NCBI GenBank assembly: GCA_038138625.1
Contig: JAYQEA010000008.1
Coordinates: 1-54,624 of the forward strand
Source: JAQXDR01 sp038138625
Lineage (GTDB): Bacteria; Pseudomonadota; Alphaproteobacteria; Rhodobacterales; Rhodobacteraceae
Length of the DNA: 54,624 nt
Direction of reading: 5' to 3'
Of this stretch, positions 42,622 to 52,203 are shown piece after piece. The notes beneath the pieces are model-generated. The model was given only the letters and a program-made list of their open reading frames with translations. It made no database searches and had not been told where the DNA came from. The position numbers and the translations under genes were made by a program. The first letter of the stretch is position 1; every line of letters starts with the position of its first letter.

Positions 42622-44163
42622 ATGTCTGCAAGTGCGCTTACTCTCTCCGAAGATCAGGCTGATGCCTTTGATCAGGTCACCGAAGTGTTACAGAGTGCTG
42701 GGATTGACCTTGTCGACAGCACGCTCACCCCAATGGTCGAAGGAAAAACAAAGGTCATGGCCCTGATGGGCAAAGCCGGATCGGGCAAGACCCTTTTGTT
42801 GGCAGAGCTTTACAAAGCTCTTGAAACTGCTGGTGTCGAAGTTGTTTCGGGCGATTACGAGAGCCGACGCGCGCGTGATAAACGAAAACTGGCGATACTG
42901 GCGCCCACCAACAAGGCGGCCAGCGTGCTGCGGATGCGGGGTGTCCCGGCAACAACCATTCACCGGATTTTGTATACACCTGTTTATGATCCCGAGTATG
43001 AAAAGGTTGCAGAATGGTTGGCGGGACATGGCACGCGTCCCGAGCTTGAAGGCTTGACCGATGTTGCATTGGATCGAGCAAAAGACAGCTATACGACCCA
43101 TAAATCCATTCCTGCGGCGCTGGCGTCAGCGGGGTTAAGGGGGTCTGACTTCATCACTGGTTGGAAGCGGCGCGAAGACCCTTTGGATGTCGGTTTTATT
43201 GACGAGGCCTCCATGTTGGACCAGCGACAGTTCGAGGATCTGTGCGAGATATTTCCAACACTTGTCTTGTTTGGCGATCCTGCGCAATTGGCCCCTGTGA
43301 ACCAATCGGGTGAAATGGTCTTTGACCATCTGGATCCGCCCCAAAAGCTGATGTTGAATCGTATTCACAGACAGGTTGCAGACAACCCGATACTGGATCT
43401 TGCGCATGCGCTTGCAGATCCGCAGGTGGACTTTCAGACCTTTGAAGACATGATCGAAGAAAAATCGCGCCGTGATGAACGGGTGGTCTGGTCTGGTCGG
43501 GTCGAAGTGGATCATATGGCGCGATCACCGGTTCTGGTGTGGCGCAATGCGACCCGCGTTCGATTGATCCAAGCGTTTCGTAGTGTTTATGGTGCACCGG
43601 CAGAAGAATTAGTCCCCGGTGAGCCGCTGATTTGCGATGGTATTGAACTGCCTTTGAAACACCGCAAGAAAAGATTGGACCTTGAAGCCCGTGGCCTGAT
43701 CAAAGGTGCGCAGGTTGTGTATCTTGGCCCCGGACGCCGGTCAGGCTTTTCGCGGTTACATGTGATCGGGGCCGAGGATCCGCAGGTTTCGGCTGCCTCT
43801 ATTGTTAAAATCGAAAAGCCGGACGAAGAGGATCCCTTTATTCCTTATGCTGCCCGTATGGGGGCTGTTTTTTTGCATGGTGCGGCGGTAACGATCCACA
43901 AGGCACAAGGATCACAATGGGATACCGTGCAAGTTTTTGCCCCTGACCTGTTTGTGGCGCACCGCATGAACCGGATCGAAGCGGGCCAACCGCTCTGGAA
44001 ACGACTGGCTTATGTGGCAATTACGCGCGCGCAGGACCGTTTGATATGGGTGGTGCGAAACCGGCTTTCCAAACCGACAACCCCGCTAAGGATCGACGAT
44101 CTGCGTGCGGCATCCATTACGCCACTGTCATTAGCGCCAGAGGACGCTATCCCTGATGGATAA
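42622..44163 (+). CDS. RecD-like superfamily 1 DNA helicase
   Basis: The 513-residue protein has Walker A MGKAGSGKT (residues 49-57), motif Ia (LAPTNKAASVLR with TTIH), Walker B FIDEASMLD, motif III (LFGDPAQLAP), and the C-terminal motifs V/VI (TIHKAQGSQWDTVQVF and YVAITRAQDRLIW). This order is that of RecD/Dda-type helicases. It is shorter than RecD2 and lacks its N-terminal helix-hairpin-helix part. The ATG at 42622 is chosen; an upstream TTG at 42607 is also open. It is likely a DNA repair or recombination helicase. Its 3' end overlaps the thioesterase gene by eight bases. Confidence 0.88.
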   Translation: MSASALTLSEDQADAFDQVTEVLQSAGIDLVDSTLTPMVEGKTKVMALMGKAGSGKTLLLAELYKALETAGVEVVSGDYESRRARDKRKLAILAPTNKAASVLRMRGVPATTIHRILYTPVYDPEYEKVAEWLAGHGTRPELEGLTDVALDRAKDSYTTHKSIPAALASAGLRGSDFITGWKRREDPLDVGFIDEASMLDQRQFEDLCEIFPTLVLFGDPAQLAPVNQSGEMVFDHLDPPQKLMLNRIHRQVADNPILDLAHALADPQVDFQTFEDMIEEKSRRDERVVWSGRVEVDHMARSPVLVWRNATRVRLIQAFRSVYGAPAEELVPGEPLICDGIELPLKHRKKRLDLEARGLIKGAQVVYLGPGRRSGFSRLHVIGAEDPQVSAASIVKIEKPDEEDPFIPYAARMGAVFLHGAAVTIHKAQGSQWDTVQVFAPDLFVAHRMNRIEAGQPLWKRLAYVAITRAQDRLIWVVRNRLSKPTTPLRIDDLRAASITPLSLAPEDAIPDG

Positions 44164-44563
44164 GCAATTTTACGAGGCTCCCTATGCATATGGCGCGCAT
44201 ATGGGATGGGATATGCTGGAATGGTCGGACGGTTTTGCGCGGTTTGAAATGCCGGTTCGATCCTTTCATCTGAACCGGCATGATAATTTACACGGTGGGA
44301 CACACGCCAGTCTGCTAGATACGGTCATGGGATATGCAGGCTGCTGGACAGATGTGCCCGACCAACGTCAGATGTGTCTGACGCTCAATCTGAACGTGCA
44401 GTTCGTATCCCGTTCGGATCGTCCCTTGCTGATTGCTGAGGGTCGTAAAACCGACGGGGGTGCAAGTATTTTTTTTGCCGAGGGTTGTGTGCGTGATGAT
44501 CAAGGGCTGGTTCTCGCGCGCGCGACGGGTGTCTTTAAATATCGACGTCGTCAAATGGACTAG
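44156..44563 (+). CDS. PaaI-type hotdog thioesterase
   Basis: The 135-residue protein has the hotdog fold signature (HDNLHGGTHASLLDTVMGYA), with the Asn/His-Gly-Gly and Asp residues used by PaaI-type acyl-CoA thioesterases, and the closing strand LNLNVQFVSRSDR. The start is within the helicase gene (eight-base overlap) and the stop overlaps the convergent rpe stop by a few bases. The acyl-CoA substrate is not known. Confidence 0.87.
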   Translation: MDKQFYEAPYAYGAHMGWDMLEWSDGFARFEMPVRSFHLNRHDNLHGGTHASLLDTVMGYAGCWTDVPDQRQMCLTLNLNVQFVSRSDRPLLIAEGRKTDGGASIFFAEGCVRDDQGLVLARATGVFKYRRRQMD

Positions 44564-45234
44564 ATGCAGGCCGCCCGAATTGCCCGTATGTTTTCGCCGT
44601 AGGGCGCTGGATTCTTAGTCGAACCACCTCGGAATACGGCAGACCCCGCCACAAGCACATCCGCTCCTGCAGCCGCGACCAAGGGTGCTGTTGTGGAATC
44701 TACGCCACCATCTACTTCAATATGTATTGGACGATCTGCGATCATGTTGCGCAGCTGTGAAATCTTGGCTGTCATGTCGATGAATTTTTGTCCCCCAAAT
44801 CCGGGGTTGACCGTCATGACACACACCAGATCTACGAGATCCAATAACGGGGCAACGGCAGCGGCGGGTGTTCCCGGGTTCAGGGCAACACCTGGCCGCA
44901 TACCAGCCGCACGGATGGCTTGTAATGTGCGGTGGATATGGGGGCCCGCTTCTACATGTGCGGTTAGAATGTCTGCTCCGGCCTCGGCAAAAGCGTCAAT
45001 GTAGCAATCCACCGGCGCAATCATCAGGTGAACGTCCATGACTGTTTTGATATGCGGCCGTATCGCGGCGCAGGTCGTTGCACCAAAGCTGATGTTGGGT
45101 ACAAAATGTCCATCCATGACATCCACATGGATCCAATCCGCACCCTGAGCCTCGACCGCCTCAATTTCGGCACCAAAGGCTGCAAAATCCGCAGCGAGTA
45201 TTGAGGGCGCAATTTTGGTGGTACGATCGAACAT
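44560..45234 (-). CDS. rpe: Ribulose-phosphate 3-epimerase
   Basis: The ATG at 45234 after GGAG gives 224 residues. Signatures are IAPSILAADFAAFGAEI, HVDVMDGHFVPNISFG, DVHLMI, VMTVNPGFGGQKFI and IEVDGGVD, with the metal-binding His/Asp residues all present. It interconverts ribulose- and xylulose-5-phosphate in the pentose phosphate pathway. It is 33 bases downstream of ghrA and may be the last gene of the mre-mrd-ghrA unit. Confidence 0.93.
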   Translation of the reverse strand: MFDRTTKIAPSILAADFAAFGAEIEAVEAQGADWIHVDVMDGHFVPNISFGATTCAAIRPHIKTVMDVHLMIAPVDCYIDAFAEAGADILTAHVEAGPHIHRTLQAIRAAGMRPGVALNPGTPAAAVAPLLDLVDLVCVMTVNPGFGGQKFIDMTAKISQLRNMIADRPIHIEVDGGVDSTTAPLVAAAGADVLVAGSAVFRGGSTKNPAPYGENIRAIRAACI

Positions 45235-45267
45235 GGGCAAACTCCGTGGCTCTTGCTTGAGCGCCTA

Positions 45268-46203
45268 TCAGTATCCGGCTCTGCGGTCCACAAGATGTAG
45301 CAATTGTTCTTGTGCTTCCGCCCGGCGCAGATTTTCAGCCACAATTTTTGCAGCAGAAGATGGTCTGGTTTCGGCTGCAATGTGTGGTGTGACCGTTACA
45401 CGGGGATGAACCCAATAGGGATGATCTTTTGGCAGTGGCTCTGTCCGAAAGACATCCAGTGTCGCGTGGCTGATATGCCCTGTGTTCAGCGCAGCGATCA
45501 ACGCTGCATCGTCAATCAACGGTCCACGGCCGGGGTTGATGACGACGGCCCCCTTTGCCAAAAGTGCAAGGCGTTTCGCATTCAGGATGTTTGTGGTTTC
45601 AGGCGTATCAGGCAACAACGTCACAACAATTTCGGCTTTTGTCAGAGCTTGTTGTAATCCGTCGCTTCCATGCAGGCATCTGATGCCTTGGACGTTTCGG
45701 AGTGAGCGGCTCCAGCCGGTTACGTTAAACCCTAAACCGGTCAACGCCTGCCCGCATGCTGTGCCCAATGCACCAAGTCCCAAAATAGTGATGGGTCTTT
45801 CCGGGGCCAAAGGGGGATTTTCCGGTTGCCAAACATGATCCGGGTTTAGAATGTGTGCGTCCATTCCAATGTGATGGCGCAGCACATGAGCCGTGACCCA
45901 TTCGACCATGCCTTGTGTCAAGCCTTCTGAATCTACCATGCGCGCCAAAGGCACCCGCAGTGTTTGGTTGCCAACAATGGTTTCCACACCTGCCCAAAGA
46001 CACTGCACTGCCTTGAGCCGTATAAAGGGTGTGAAATCGGAAAGTCCGCCATTTGGCGCGTAGACCACATAATCTACTGTTTCGGGAGCATGATCTGTGC
46101 GCAGAGAGACCCGTAGTCCTGCGTGGATGAAGGCGGCGCTCAATGGCTCTTGGTATTGCTCCCATCTGCCCGGCAAAGCCGAAAACAGCACGTTGATTGT
46201 CAT
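45268..46203 (-). CDS. ghrA: Glyoxylate/hydroxypyruvate reductase A
   Basis: This 311-residue D-2-hydroxyacid dehydrogenase has the NAD(P)-binding motif GLGALGTACGQAL and GWSRS, the Arg in INPGRGPLID, the Glu in DVFRTEPLP and the catalytic His in TPHIAAET. Its N-terminal style (VLFSALPGRWEQYQEPLSAA) is that of GhrA. It reduces glyoxylate and hydroxypyruvate. Its ATG overlaps the rodA stop by four bases, so it is translationally coupled to a cell-wall gene, which is odd functionally. Confidence 0.9.
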   Translation of the reverse strand: MTINVLFSALPGRWEQYQEPLSAAFIHAGLRVSLRTDHAPETVDYVVYAPNGGLSDFTPFIRLKAVQCLWAGVETIVGNQTLRVPLARMVDSEGLTQGMVEWVTAHVLRHHIGMDAHILNPDHVWQPENPPLAPERPITILGLGALGTACGQALTGLGFNVTGWSRSLRNVQGIRCLHGSDGLQQALTKAEIVVTLLPDTPETTNILNAKRLALLAKGAVVINPGRGPLIDDAALIAALNTGHISHATLDVFRTEPLPKDHPYWVHPRVTVTPHIAAETRPSSAAKIVAENLRRAEAQEQLLHLVDRRAGY

Positions 46204-47325
46204 GATCTGCCTCTTGGTCTGTGAACATGGGCGCTTTGGACCAATCCAAATGCACCCAGCAGCACCAACATTGCGGTCCCGCCATAGCTGACCAAAGGCA
46301 GTGGCACACCCACGACCGGGGCCAGCCCCGTTACCATGGCCATATTGACGCTAAAGAAAAGAAAAAAGGTCAAAGTGATGCCCAAGGTCAGCAAAGCTGC
46401 AAACCGATCCCGATTCTGAAAGGCCGAGGTCAGGCAGAAGGCCAAGATCAGCATATAAAGGATCAGTAACGACATCGTCCCAAGAAATCCGAATTCTTCT
46501 GCTAATGTCGTAAAGATGAAATCAGTGTGCTTTTCGGGTAGAAAGTCGAGCCGGGTCTGCGTGCCTTGCATAAAACCTTTACCCGTCAGTCCGCCTGAGC
46601 CAAGTGCAATGGTCGCCTGTGCAAAATTATAGCCCTCTTTCAGTGGGGCCAATGTGGGATCAAGAAAGATGTCAATTCTGTCGTATTGATAGTCTTTCAA
46701 CAGTTGGTTTTCCGTGCCCCTGCTGGCAAAGACGGCCCAAACTGTCGTGGCTCCTGCGGTTATAACCCCAATAAAATACCCCCAATGCACACCGGCGAAA
46801 AACATGACGCCTGCGCCAGCACTCATTAGCAAAAGCGCAGTACCTAAATCGGGCTGCTGTATAACCAGAAAGCTTGGAACAATGATCATGACAACCGGAG
46901 CGAGGACCCAAAGTGGTTTTGACGTGCGTTTTAAAGGTAGCCAGTCGTAGTAGGCGGCAAGCACCATAACCAGTGTAATTTTTGCAATTTCCGAAGGCTG
47001 GAGCCGCATAAACCCCAAGTCGATCCAACGCTGGGCGCCGCCGGCAGATACGCCCAGAACTGGTACGAGCAAAAGCAGTATAATGGACAACCCATAGGCC
47101 ACGACCGACACGTTTCGCCAAAACCAAACCGGTGTCATTGCAATAGCAAACATAACAGCCAGACCCAGACCGAACCGTTGTATCTGGGGCNNNNNNNNNN
47201 GAATAGAGCATCAGGAAACCGACCCCCGAGACCGTGACCATCAACAACAAAAGACCCCAGTTCAAATGCAGGACCTTCCGCCAACCCTTGGGTACGTATT
47301 TTGTTGAATATTCCAGGTAGCTCAT
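46200..47325 (-). CDS. rodA: Rod-shape peptidoglycan polymerase RodA (contains assembly gap)
   Basis: The SEDS-family membrane protein begins MSYLEYSTKYVPKGWRKVLH, and after the gap resumes with PQIQRFGLGLAVMFAIAMTP, reading on to TGA at 46200-46202. Family signatures are SAGGAQRWIDLGFMRLQPSEI, QPDLGTALLLM and GGLTGKGFMQGTQT, with ten or so membrane spans. The 10 Ns at 47191-47200 break the frame; the real gap must be a multiple of three, and by family a dozen or so residues are missing. RodA with PBP2 builds the lateral wall. It overlaps mrdA and ghrA by four bases each. Confidence 0.93.
47191..47200. other. Assembly gap (10 N) within rodA
   Basis: Ten Ns interrupt rodA after residue 41. 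The two sides are in different frames unless the gap length is a multiple of three, so the Ns are a placeholder. Confidence 0.95.
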
Positions 47326-49253
47326 GTTTTGCCCGCATTTGCGCGTTCGCGTCGCAATCGCTCTTGTTGTGCGGCAATGCGCGACCGGTCGCGCTCCGGA
47401 TAGGCGTCCAGAGGAGGATCAGAGCCATATAGCGCCTGTAAGGTGACATCGCGGGCAATCGGGGCCGCGGCCTCGGAACCGCCACCACCATGTTCGACAA
47501 CAACGGCAACCGCCACTTTGGGTGCGTCAAACGGCGCGTAGTTCACAAACAACGCATGGTCGCGACGCTCCCAGGGCAGATCTGCATTTCGTGTCACACC
47601 ACGCGCACGCTCTGCGGCAGTAATGTTTCGAACCTGACTGGTGCCTGTTTTTCCCGCCATCCGCATACCCTTTGCCACGATACGCGATGAAAAAGCGGTG
47701 CCGCGGCGCGTATTGCTGACCGCGTACATCCCGTTGCGCACCTGTCGCAGATGGTTTTCATTCAAGCCAAGGCTTTCGCCGGCGCGGCTCGGTGTTTCGA
47801 CGCCGTTTACAGATTTGATCAGCCGAGGCGTTATGTTGCGACCTGTCGCCAACCGTCCGGCCATGGTGGCCAATTGCAGCGGAGATGCCAGAACGTAGCC
47901 TTGTCCGATCGCGGCATTTACACTGTCGCCAATCACCCATTCGCTGCCGCGTTCGCGCAGTTTCCATGCTCTATCAGGGGCGATGCCTGCACTTACAGCT
48001 GACATGGGAACGTCGGGTCGTTCTCCAATCCCCATGCGCTTGGCCATTTGTGAGATTTTTTCAATTCCAACCTTTAGCGCAAGATCATAGAAAAATACGT
48101 CACAGCTCTGTTGCAGGCTTTGTTCGAGGTTCATGTGACCGTGCCCTGCGCCTTTCCAACAATGAAACCGCCGGCCTGAAACTTCAAGATGGCCAGGGCA
48201 CCAGACGGTTTCGTCCGGTGCCACAAGTCCTGCATCAAGTGCTGCAAGTGCCGTCAACATCTTGAATGTCGAGCCGGGAGGATAGGCGTCCTGTACCGTT
48301 TTGGAGGCCTGAGGTCGGCGATCATTTTCGCGCAATTCTTTGTATGCACTGAATGAAATACCGCGGACAAAGAGATTGGGATCATAGGTTGGCGCAGATG
48401 CAATAGCCCGCAGATCCCCATTATCGAGATCCATGATCACCACCGATGCGCTTTCCTGACCTAGCCGCGCTGTGACATATTCCTGCAATTCGGCATCAAT
48501 TGTCAGTTGAAGATCTGCACCCGGAGTTCCCTGCTGACGACCAAGCTCGCGTATCACCCGGCCATTGGCGTTTTTCTCAACTTGTTTGATGCCTGCAAAG
48601 CCGCGTAGATCATCTTCGTATTCCAGTTCGACGCCAAGCTGGCCTGTTTGAAAGCCGGGCAGCCGCAATACAGGAGGGGGATCTTCGTAGCGTGCTAAAT
48701 TCACATCCCGGACCCGTTGGACATATCCAACAACATGCGCAAAAGCTCCGCCGCGCGGGTAAATCCTGCTTTGTCCGACTTCGGTATTGACGCCGGGCAG
48801 GGCAGGGGCATTGGCAGCAACACGGCTGAATTCCTCCCATGTGACCCTATCTGCTATGGGAACGGGGCTGAAACGGTATCGCCGCAGACCCATTTTTTCC
48901 ATAGCATCATTCAGAGTGTCCACATCCAATTCCAATAGATACGACAGTTTGGCGATAACCTCATCGACATCGCCTGCGTCGTGTCGGGTCAGGGTCACTT
49001 GATAGACCGGCTCATTATCGGCCAGTACCCGGCCTTCACGATCAAAAATACGCCCGCGCTTTGGGGGGATCAGCTCGATTTTAATTCGGTTTTCGTCTGC
49101 CAGCAACCGATATTGATCCGCCTGTTCGACCTGAAGGTGTCGCATGCGTGCCGCGAGCACACCTGCAAAAATCAATTGTACGCCACCAATAACCGCCCCG
49201 CGTCGGGTGATCCGCATGTAACTTTCAGCCATTTCCTTCGGCGATCGTCGCAT
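47322..49253 (-). CDS. mrdA: Penicillin-binding protein 2 (transpeptidase)
   Basis: The 643-residue protein has one N-terminal membrane anchor (about 18-37), the dimerisation region (PPKRGRIFDREGRVLADN) and a transpeptidase domain with the active Ser328 and Lys331 in PPGSTFKM, SCD as the SxN variant, and KTG in MAGKTGTSQV. The C-terminal tail is charged (ERLRRERANAGKT). It crosslinks lateral-wall peptidoglycan with RodA. It lies between mreD (8 bases before) and rodA (4-base overlap). Confidence 0.95.
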   Translation of the reverse strand: MRRSPKEMAESYMRITRRGAVIGGVQLIFAGVLAARMRHLQVEQADQYRLLADENRIKIELIPPKRGRIFDREGRVLADNEPVYQVTLTRHDAGDVDEVIAKLSYLLELDVDTLNDAMEKMGLRRYRFSPVPIADRVTWEEFSRVAANAPALPGVNTEVGQSRIYPRGGAFAHVVGYVQRVRDVNLARYEDPPPVLRLPGFQTGQLGVELEYEDDLRGFAGIKQVEKNANGRVIRELGRQQGTPGADLQLTIDAELQEYVTARLGQESASVVIMDLDNGDLRAIASAPTYDPNLFVRGISFSAYKELRENDRRPQASKTVQDAYPPGSTFKMLTALAALDAGLVAPDETVWCPGHLEVSGRRFHCWKGAGHGHMNLEQSLQQSCDVFFYDLALKVGIEKISQMAKRMGIGERPDVPMSAVSAGIAPDRAWKLRERGSEWVIGDSVNAAIGQGYVLASPLQLATMAGRLATGRNITPRLIKSVNGVETPSRAGESLGLNENHLRQVRNGMYAVSNTRRGTAFSSRIVAKGMRMAGKTGTSQVRNITAAERARGVTRNADLPWERRDHALFVNYAPFDAPKVAVAVVVEHGGGGSEAAAPIARDVTLQALYGSDPPLDAYPERDRSRIAAQQERLRRERANAGKT

Positions 49254-49261
49254 ATTGATCT

Positions 49262-49801
49262 CTAGCCTTTTGGATCTGTTTCATTTGCACTGGTACGTCT
49301 GATCCCAAAGATAAAGTGGGACGCAAAAACCACCAAGGGGTATAATGCAACGGTCAGCGCACTCTGTGATGTGGCCAGATGCAAAGGTCCGGCATCAACG
49401 GCGGCCGCAATCAAGACCCCGCGATACAGGAGCGTCATGATCACAATGCTTCCCGCCACGCTTAGCCATTCAATTACGAAGCTCACTTCGGTGTTTTGCC
49501 TCTCGCGGGTCTTGAACCACTCGACAGCCAAAAGGGCGAGTGCCGCCCACACTCCTGGAGGCCGCTGAAACATCACATCCAAAAGGAAAAAGGTTCCGGC
49601 GACCAGCCAAACAGGCAAAATCCCGCGCCGACGCTGTGCCCAAGCCAGAGAGATTGCCAGCATGACATCCGGCGGAGCCCATTGCACAGGCATCAGGCTG
49701 ACAGGCATCAGTTGCACAAATAAAACACCCATGGTCAGGACGATATATGCACCGCGCAAGAACCAGAGTGAAATGCCGCCCTCACCCATCAATGGATCCA
49801 T
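49262..49801 (-). CDS. mreD: Rod-shape-determining protein MreD
   Basis: From the ATG at 49801 the protein has 179 residues with about five hydrophobic spans (VLTMGVLFVQLMPVSLMPVQ, LPVWLVAGTFFLLDVMF, and later spans) and the MreD pattern of small hydrophobic rod proteins. Another ATG at 49789 is possible. The start lies within the mreC end (20-base overlap). The open frame back to 50002 is an out-of-frame run in mreC and is not part of mreD. Confidence 0.88.
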   Translation of the reverse strand: MDPLMGEGGISLWFLRGAYIVLTMGVLFVQLMPVSLMPVQWAPPDVMLAISLAWAQRRRGILPVWLVAGTFFLLDVMFQRPPGVWAALALLAVEWFKTRERQNTEVSFVIEWLSVAGSIVIMTLLYRGVLIAAAVDAGPLHLATSQSALTVALYPLVVFASHFIFGIRRTSANETDPKG

Positions 49802-50690
49802 CGTTCGGAGCCACCGTTTCAGGGCCGTCGTCTTCGGGGACCACAAGTCCCGGCAGTTGTCGAACACGCCGCGTGCCGTGGTCGCGGATGATGCGCAAAA
49901 ATTCCAGACGTTGATAGTCTGCTGCAAGCCGCACCCGCAGACGTCCGTCGGCGTCTTCGCTGACAGACCCGATAAGTAAACCGGGAGGAAAGACATCACC
50001 ATCGCCTGAGGTCACGATTTGGTCACCGGGCGCAACGAAATCGGGATTTTCGATAAAGTCTATCGGTGGTGCGATGGTGTTGTCGCCAACGACCAAGGCA
50101 CGCTGGTCTGAGGCGGTGATAATGGCCGGTATTTTTGAGGTTGCATCTGTCAAAAGAACAACTCGGCTTGTGTTTCGCCCCACACCTGAAATGCGTCCCA
50201 CAAGGCCAATTCCGTCCATGGCAGCCCATCCATCCACAATGCCGTCATGGCTGCCGACATTTACCAGAACTGTTTGCCGAAACGGTGACCCGCTGTCCGC
50301 AAGCACGACCCCTGTGATATAGGTCAATTCCGGATCTAGCCGAACGTTATTGAGATCCCTCAGTCGGGCGTTTTCCTGTTCTAGCTGGTATGCGGCTTCT
50401 TTCCAGCGGCTCATGAGACGCAACTCGCGGCGCAACTGCTGATTTTGGTCCCACATCGACTGATAACTTTGAAAATCCGACACCAGCTGACTAAGCGCTG
50501 TTACGGGAACCATTGCCCAACTAAGGCTTGGAATGACTGCGTCCACAATCTGTGCTCGGAACCGTTCCACTCGGGGACTATCAATCCGCCAAAAGATGAA
50601 AATACCCATGAATGCAAGAATAACGACGCCCAGAAACATACGTTTGAGCGGCACAAAATAGCGTTGGGTCTGTCCCGGTTCCTGGGCCAA
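49782..50690 (-). CDS. mreC: Rod-shape-determining protein MreC
   Basis: The 302-residue protein has an N-terminal membrane anchor (FLGVVILAFMGIFIFWRI), a coiled coil around 75-110 (QNQQLRRELRLMSRWKEAAY) and the beta-barrel domains typical of MreC (VLADSGSPFRQTVLVNVGSH, GLVGRISGVG, TSGDGDVFPPGLLIGSV). It scaffolds the elongation machine in the periplasm. It is 107 bases after mreB. Confidence 0.94.
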   Translation of the reverse strand: MAQEPGQTQRYFVPLKRMFLGVVILAFMGIFIFWRIDSPRVERFRAQIVDAVIPSLSWAMVPVTALSQLVSDFQSYQSMWDQNQQLRRELRLMSRWKEAAYQLEQENARLRDLNNVRLDPELTYITGVVLADSGSPFRQTVLVNVGSHDGIVDGWAAMDGIGLVGRISGVGRNTSRVVLLTDATSKIPAIITASDQRALVVGDNTIAPPIDFIENPDFVAPGDQIVTSGDGDVFPPGLLIGSVSEDADGRLRVRLAADYQRLEFLRIIRDHGTRRVRQLPGLVVPEDDGPETVAPNDGSIDG

Positions 50691-50797
50691 GATATCCTCT
50701 CTGCGGGGGATGATCCCCCTGGATCGTCGGTTGCTCCCGCAGTGCAGTCCTATGTTTAAACCTGAGTGATTGCCCGCGGGTTTATTTTCAGCCTGCT

Positions 50798-51844
50798 CTA
50801 GCTGTCATAATCGATCGCGTGCTGCAGCTGTTTTTCATATTCAAGCGCTTTGCCAGTGCCAATTGCAACGCATTGCAGACTTTCGTCTGCGATTGAAACC
50901 GCAAGACCGGTTTCTTCGCGCAAAGCAAGATCCAGATCACTTAGCAATGCGCCACCGCCGGTTAGCATGACGCCCCTGTCCACAATATCCGCTGCCAAAT
51001 CGGGTGGTGTGGCCTCTAGTGCGGTCATGACGGCCTGGCAGATGGCCGTCACCGTTTCTGATAACGCTTCTGCGACTTGGGCTTGGGTGATTTCAGTTTC
51101 CTTCGGCACGCCGTTCAATAGATCGCGGCCCCGGATCAGCATCGCCGCGCCGCGCCCGTCTTCTGGCATACGGGCGGTACCTATTGATGTTTTGATCCGT
51201 TCCGCCGTGCTTTCGCCAACCAAAAGGTTTTGTTGACGACGCAGGTAGTTAATTATGGCTTCGTCCATCCGATCTCCGCCCACCCGCACCGATCGTGCAT
51301 ACACGATATCGGCAAGTGACAGTACGGCGACTTCTGTGGTTCCGCCGCCAATGTCCACAACCATGTTACCGGTTGGATTGGTGATCGGCATGCCAGCACC
51401 GATTGCAGCGGCAATTGGTTCCGCGATCAGGCCTGCGCGACGCGCCCCGGCAGACAGGACAGATTGACGAATAGCGCGCTTTTCAACAGGCGTGGCACCG
51501 TGGGGAACGCAGACGATAATTTTTGGCTTCGAGAAGGTGGAGCGTTTATGCACCTTTCGAATGAAGTGCTTGATCATTGCTTCGGCCACATCAAAGTCTG
51601 CGATGACGCCTTCGCGCATGGGGCGGATCGCCTCGATGCTTCCCGGTGTGCGGCCCAACATCAATTTTGCATCTTCACCAACCGCGCGCACGGTTTTGAC
51701 GCCGTTTTTGACTTCGTAGGCAACCACCGAAGGCTCTGACAAAACAATACCGCGGCCCTTAACATAGACCAGCGTATTGGCTGTTCCCAAATCAATAGCC
51801 ATGTCGGCTGTGAACAGCCCTCTTAAGTTTTCCAATCCGAACAT
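50798..51844 (-). CDS. mreB: Rod-shape-determining actin homologue MreB
   Basis: The 348-residue protein has the actin-fold phosphate motifs (AIDLGTANTLVYVKGRGIVL, VVDIGGGTTEVAVLSL, VMLTGGGALLSDLD) and the N-terminal amphipathic stretch MFGLENLRGLFTADM. It forms membrane filaments that direct lateral-wall synthesis. It is the first gene of the operon, with its promoter in the 360 bases before the divergent oxidoreductase gene. Confidence 0.96.
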   Translation of the reverse strand: MFGLENLRGLFTADMAIDLGTANTLVYVKGRGIVLSEPSVVAYEVKNGVKTVRAVGEDAKLMLGRTPGSIEAIRPMREGVIADFDVAEAMIKHFIRKVHKRSTFSKPKIIVCVPHGATPVEKRAIRQSVLSAGARRAGLIAEPIAAAIGAGMPITNPTGNMVVDIGGGTTEVAVLSLADIVYARSVRVGGDRMDEAIINYLRRQQNLLVGESTAERIKTSIGTARMPEDGRGAAMLIRGRDLLNGVPKETEITQAQVAEALSETVTAICQAVMTALEATPPDLAADIVDRGVMLTGGGALLSDLDLALREETGLAVSIADESLQCVAIGTGKALEYEKQLQHAIDYDS

Positions 51845-52203
51845 ACGTCCCGCCCGAGCCTAGGTCTTTGGTGTGCGACTCTCTGCGTCGCGGTGATCTT
51901 TGAGTCTTATAGGCGCGCGCTGAGTTCGGCGAAAGGGCCGGAGCCTGTCTAAATCAGACCAAATTGGCACGTTTCCGCGCGCTCGCTGAAATCGGGGGCC
52001 GCAGTCGTTTTGAAGACGCCGGACAAAACTGCCAGATGCACAATTTTTACATCAAAAATTATCGACACTTGATGCATTTCCTCAGCTACAATCTGAACCT
52101 GTTGGGGCTTTGGTCGTTTTCTTTGCAGGATCGGTCGGGCAGGGGCGGCGGCGCAAAACTGTTCGGGTTATCCCAACATCTGAGTTCAGCAACGGAGCCG
52201 AAA
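51845..52203. other. Divergent region between mreB and the DMGDH-type gene
   Basis: About 360 bases hold the promoters for mreB and the GcvT-type oxidoreductase. I do not see a riboswitch, RNA gene or convincing operator. A GGAG site seven bases before 52204 marks the start of the right-hand gene. Confidence 0.5.

Noticed and set aside
49802..50002. N-terminal extension of mreD by 67 residues
   Set aside because: The extension is out of frame within mreC and has no membrane-protein character.
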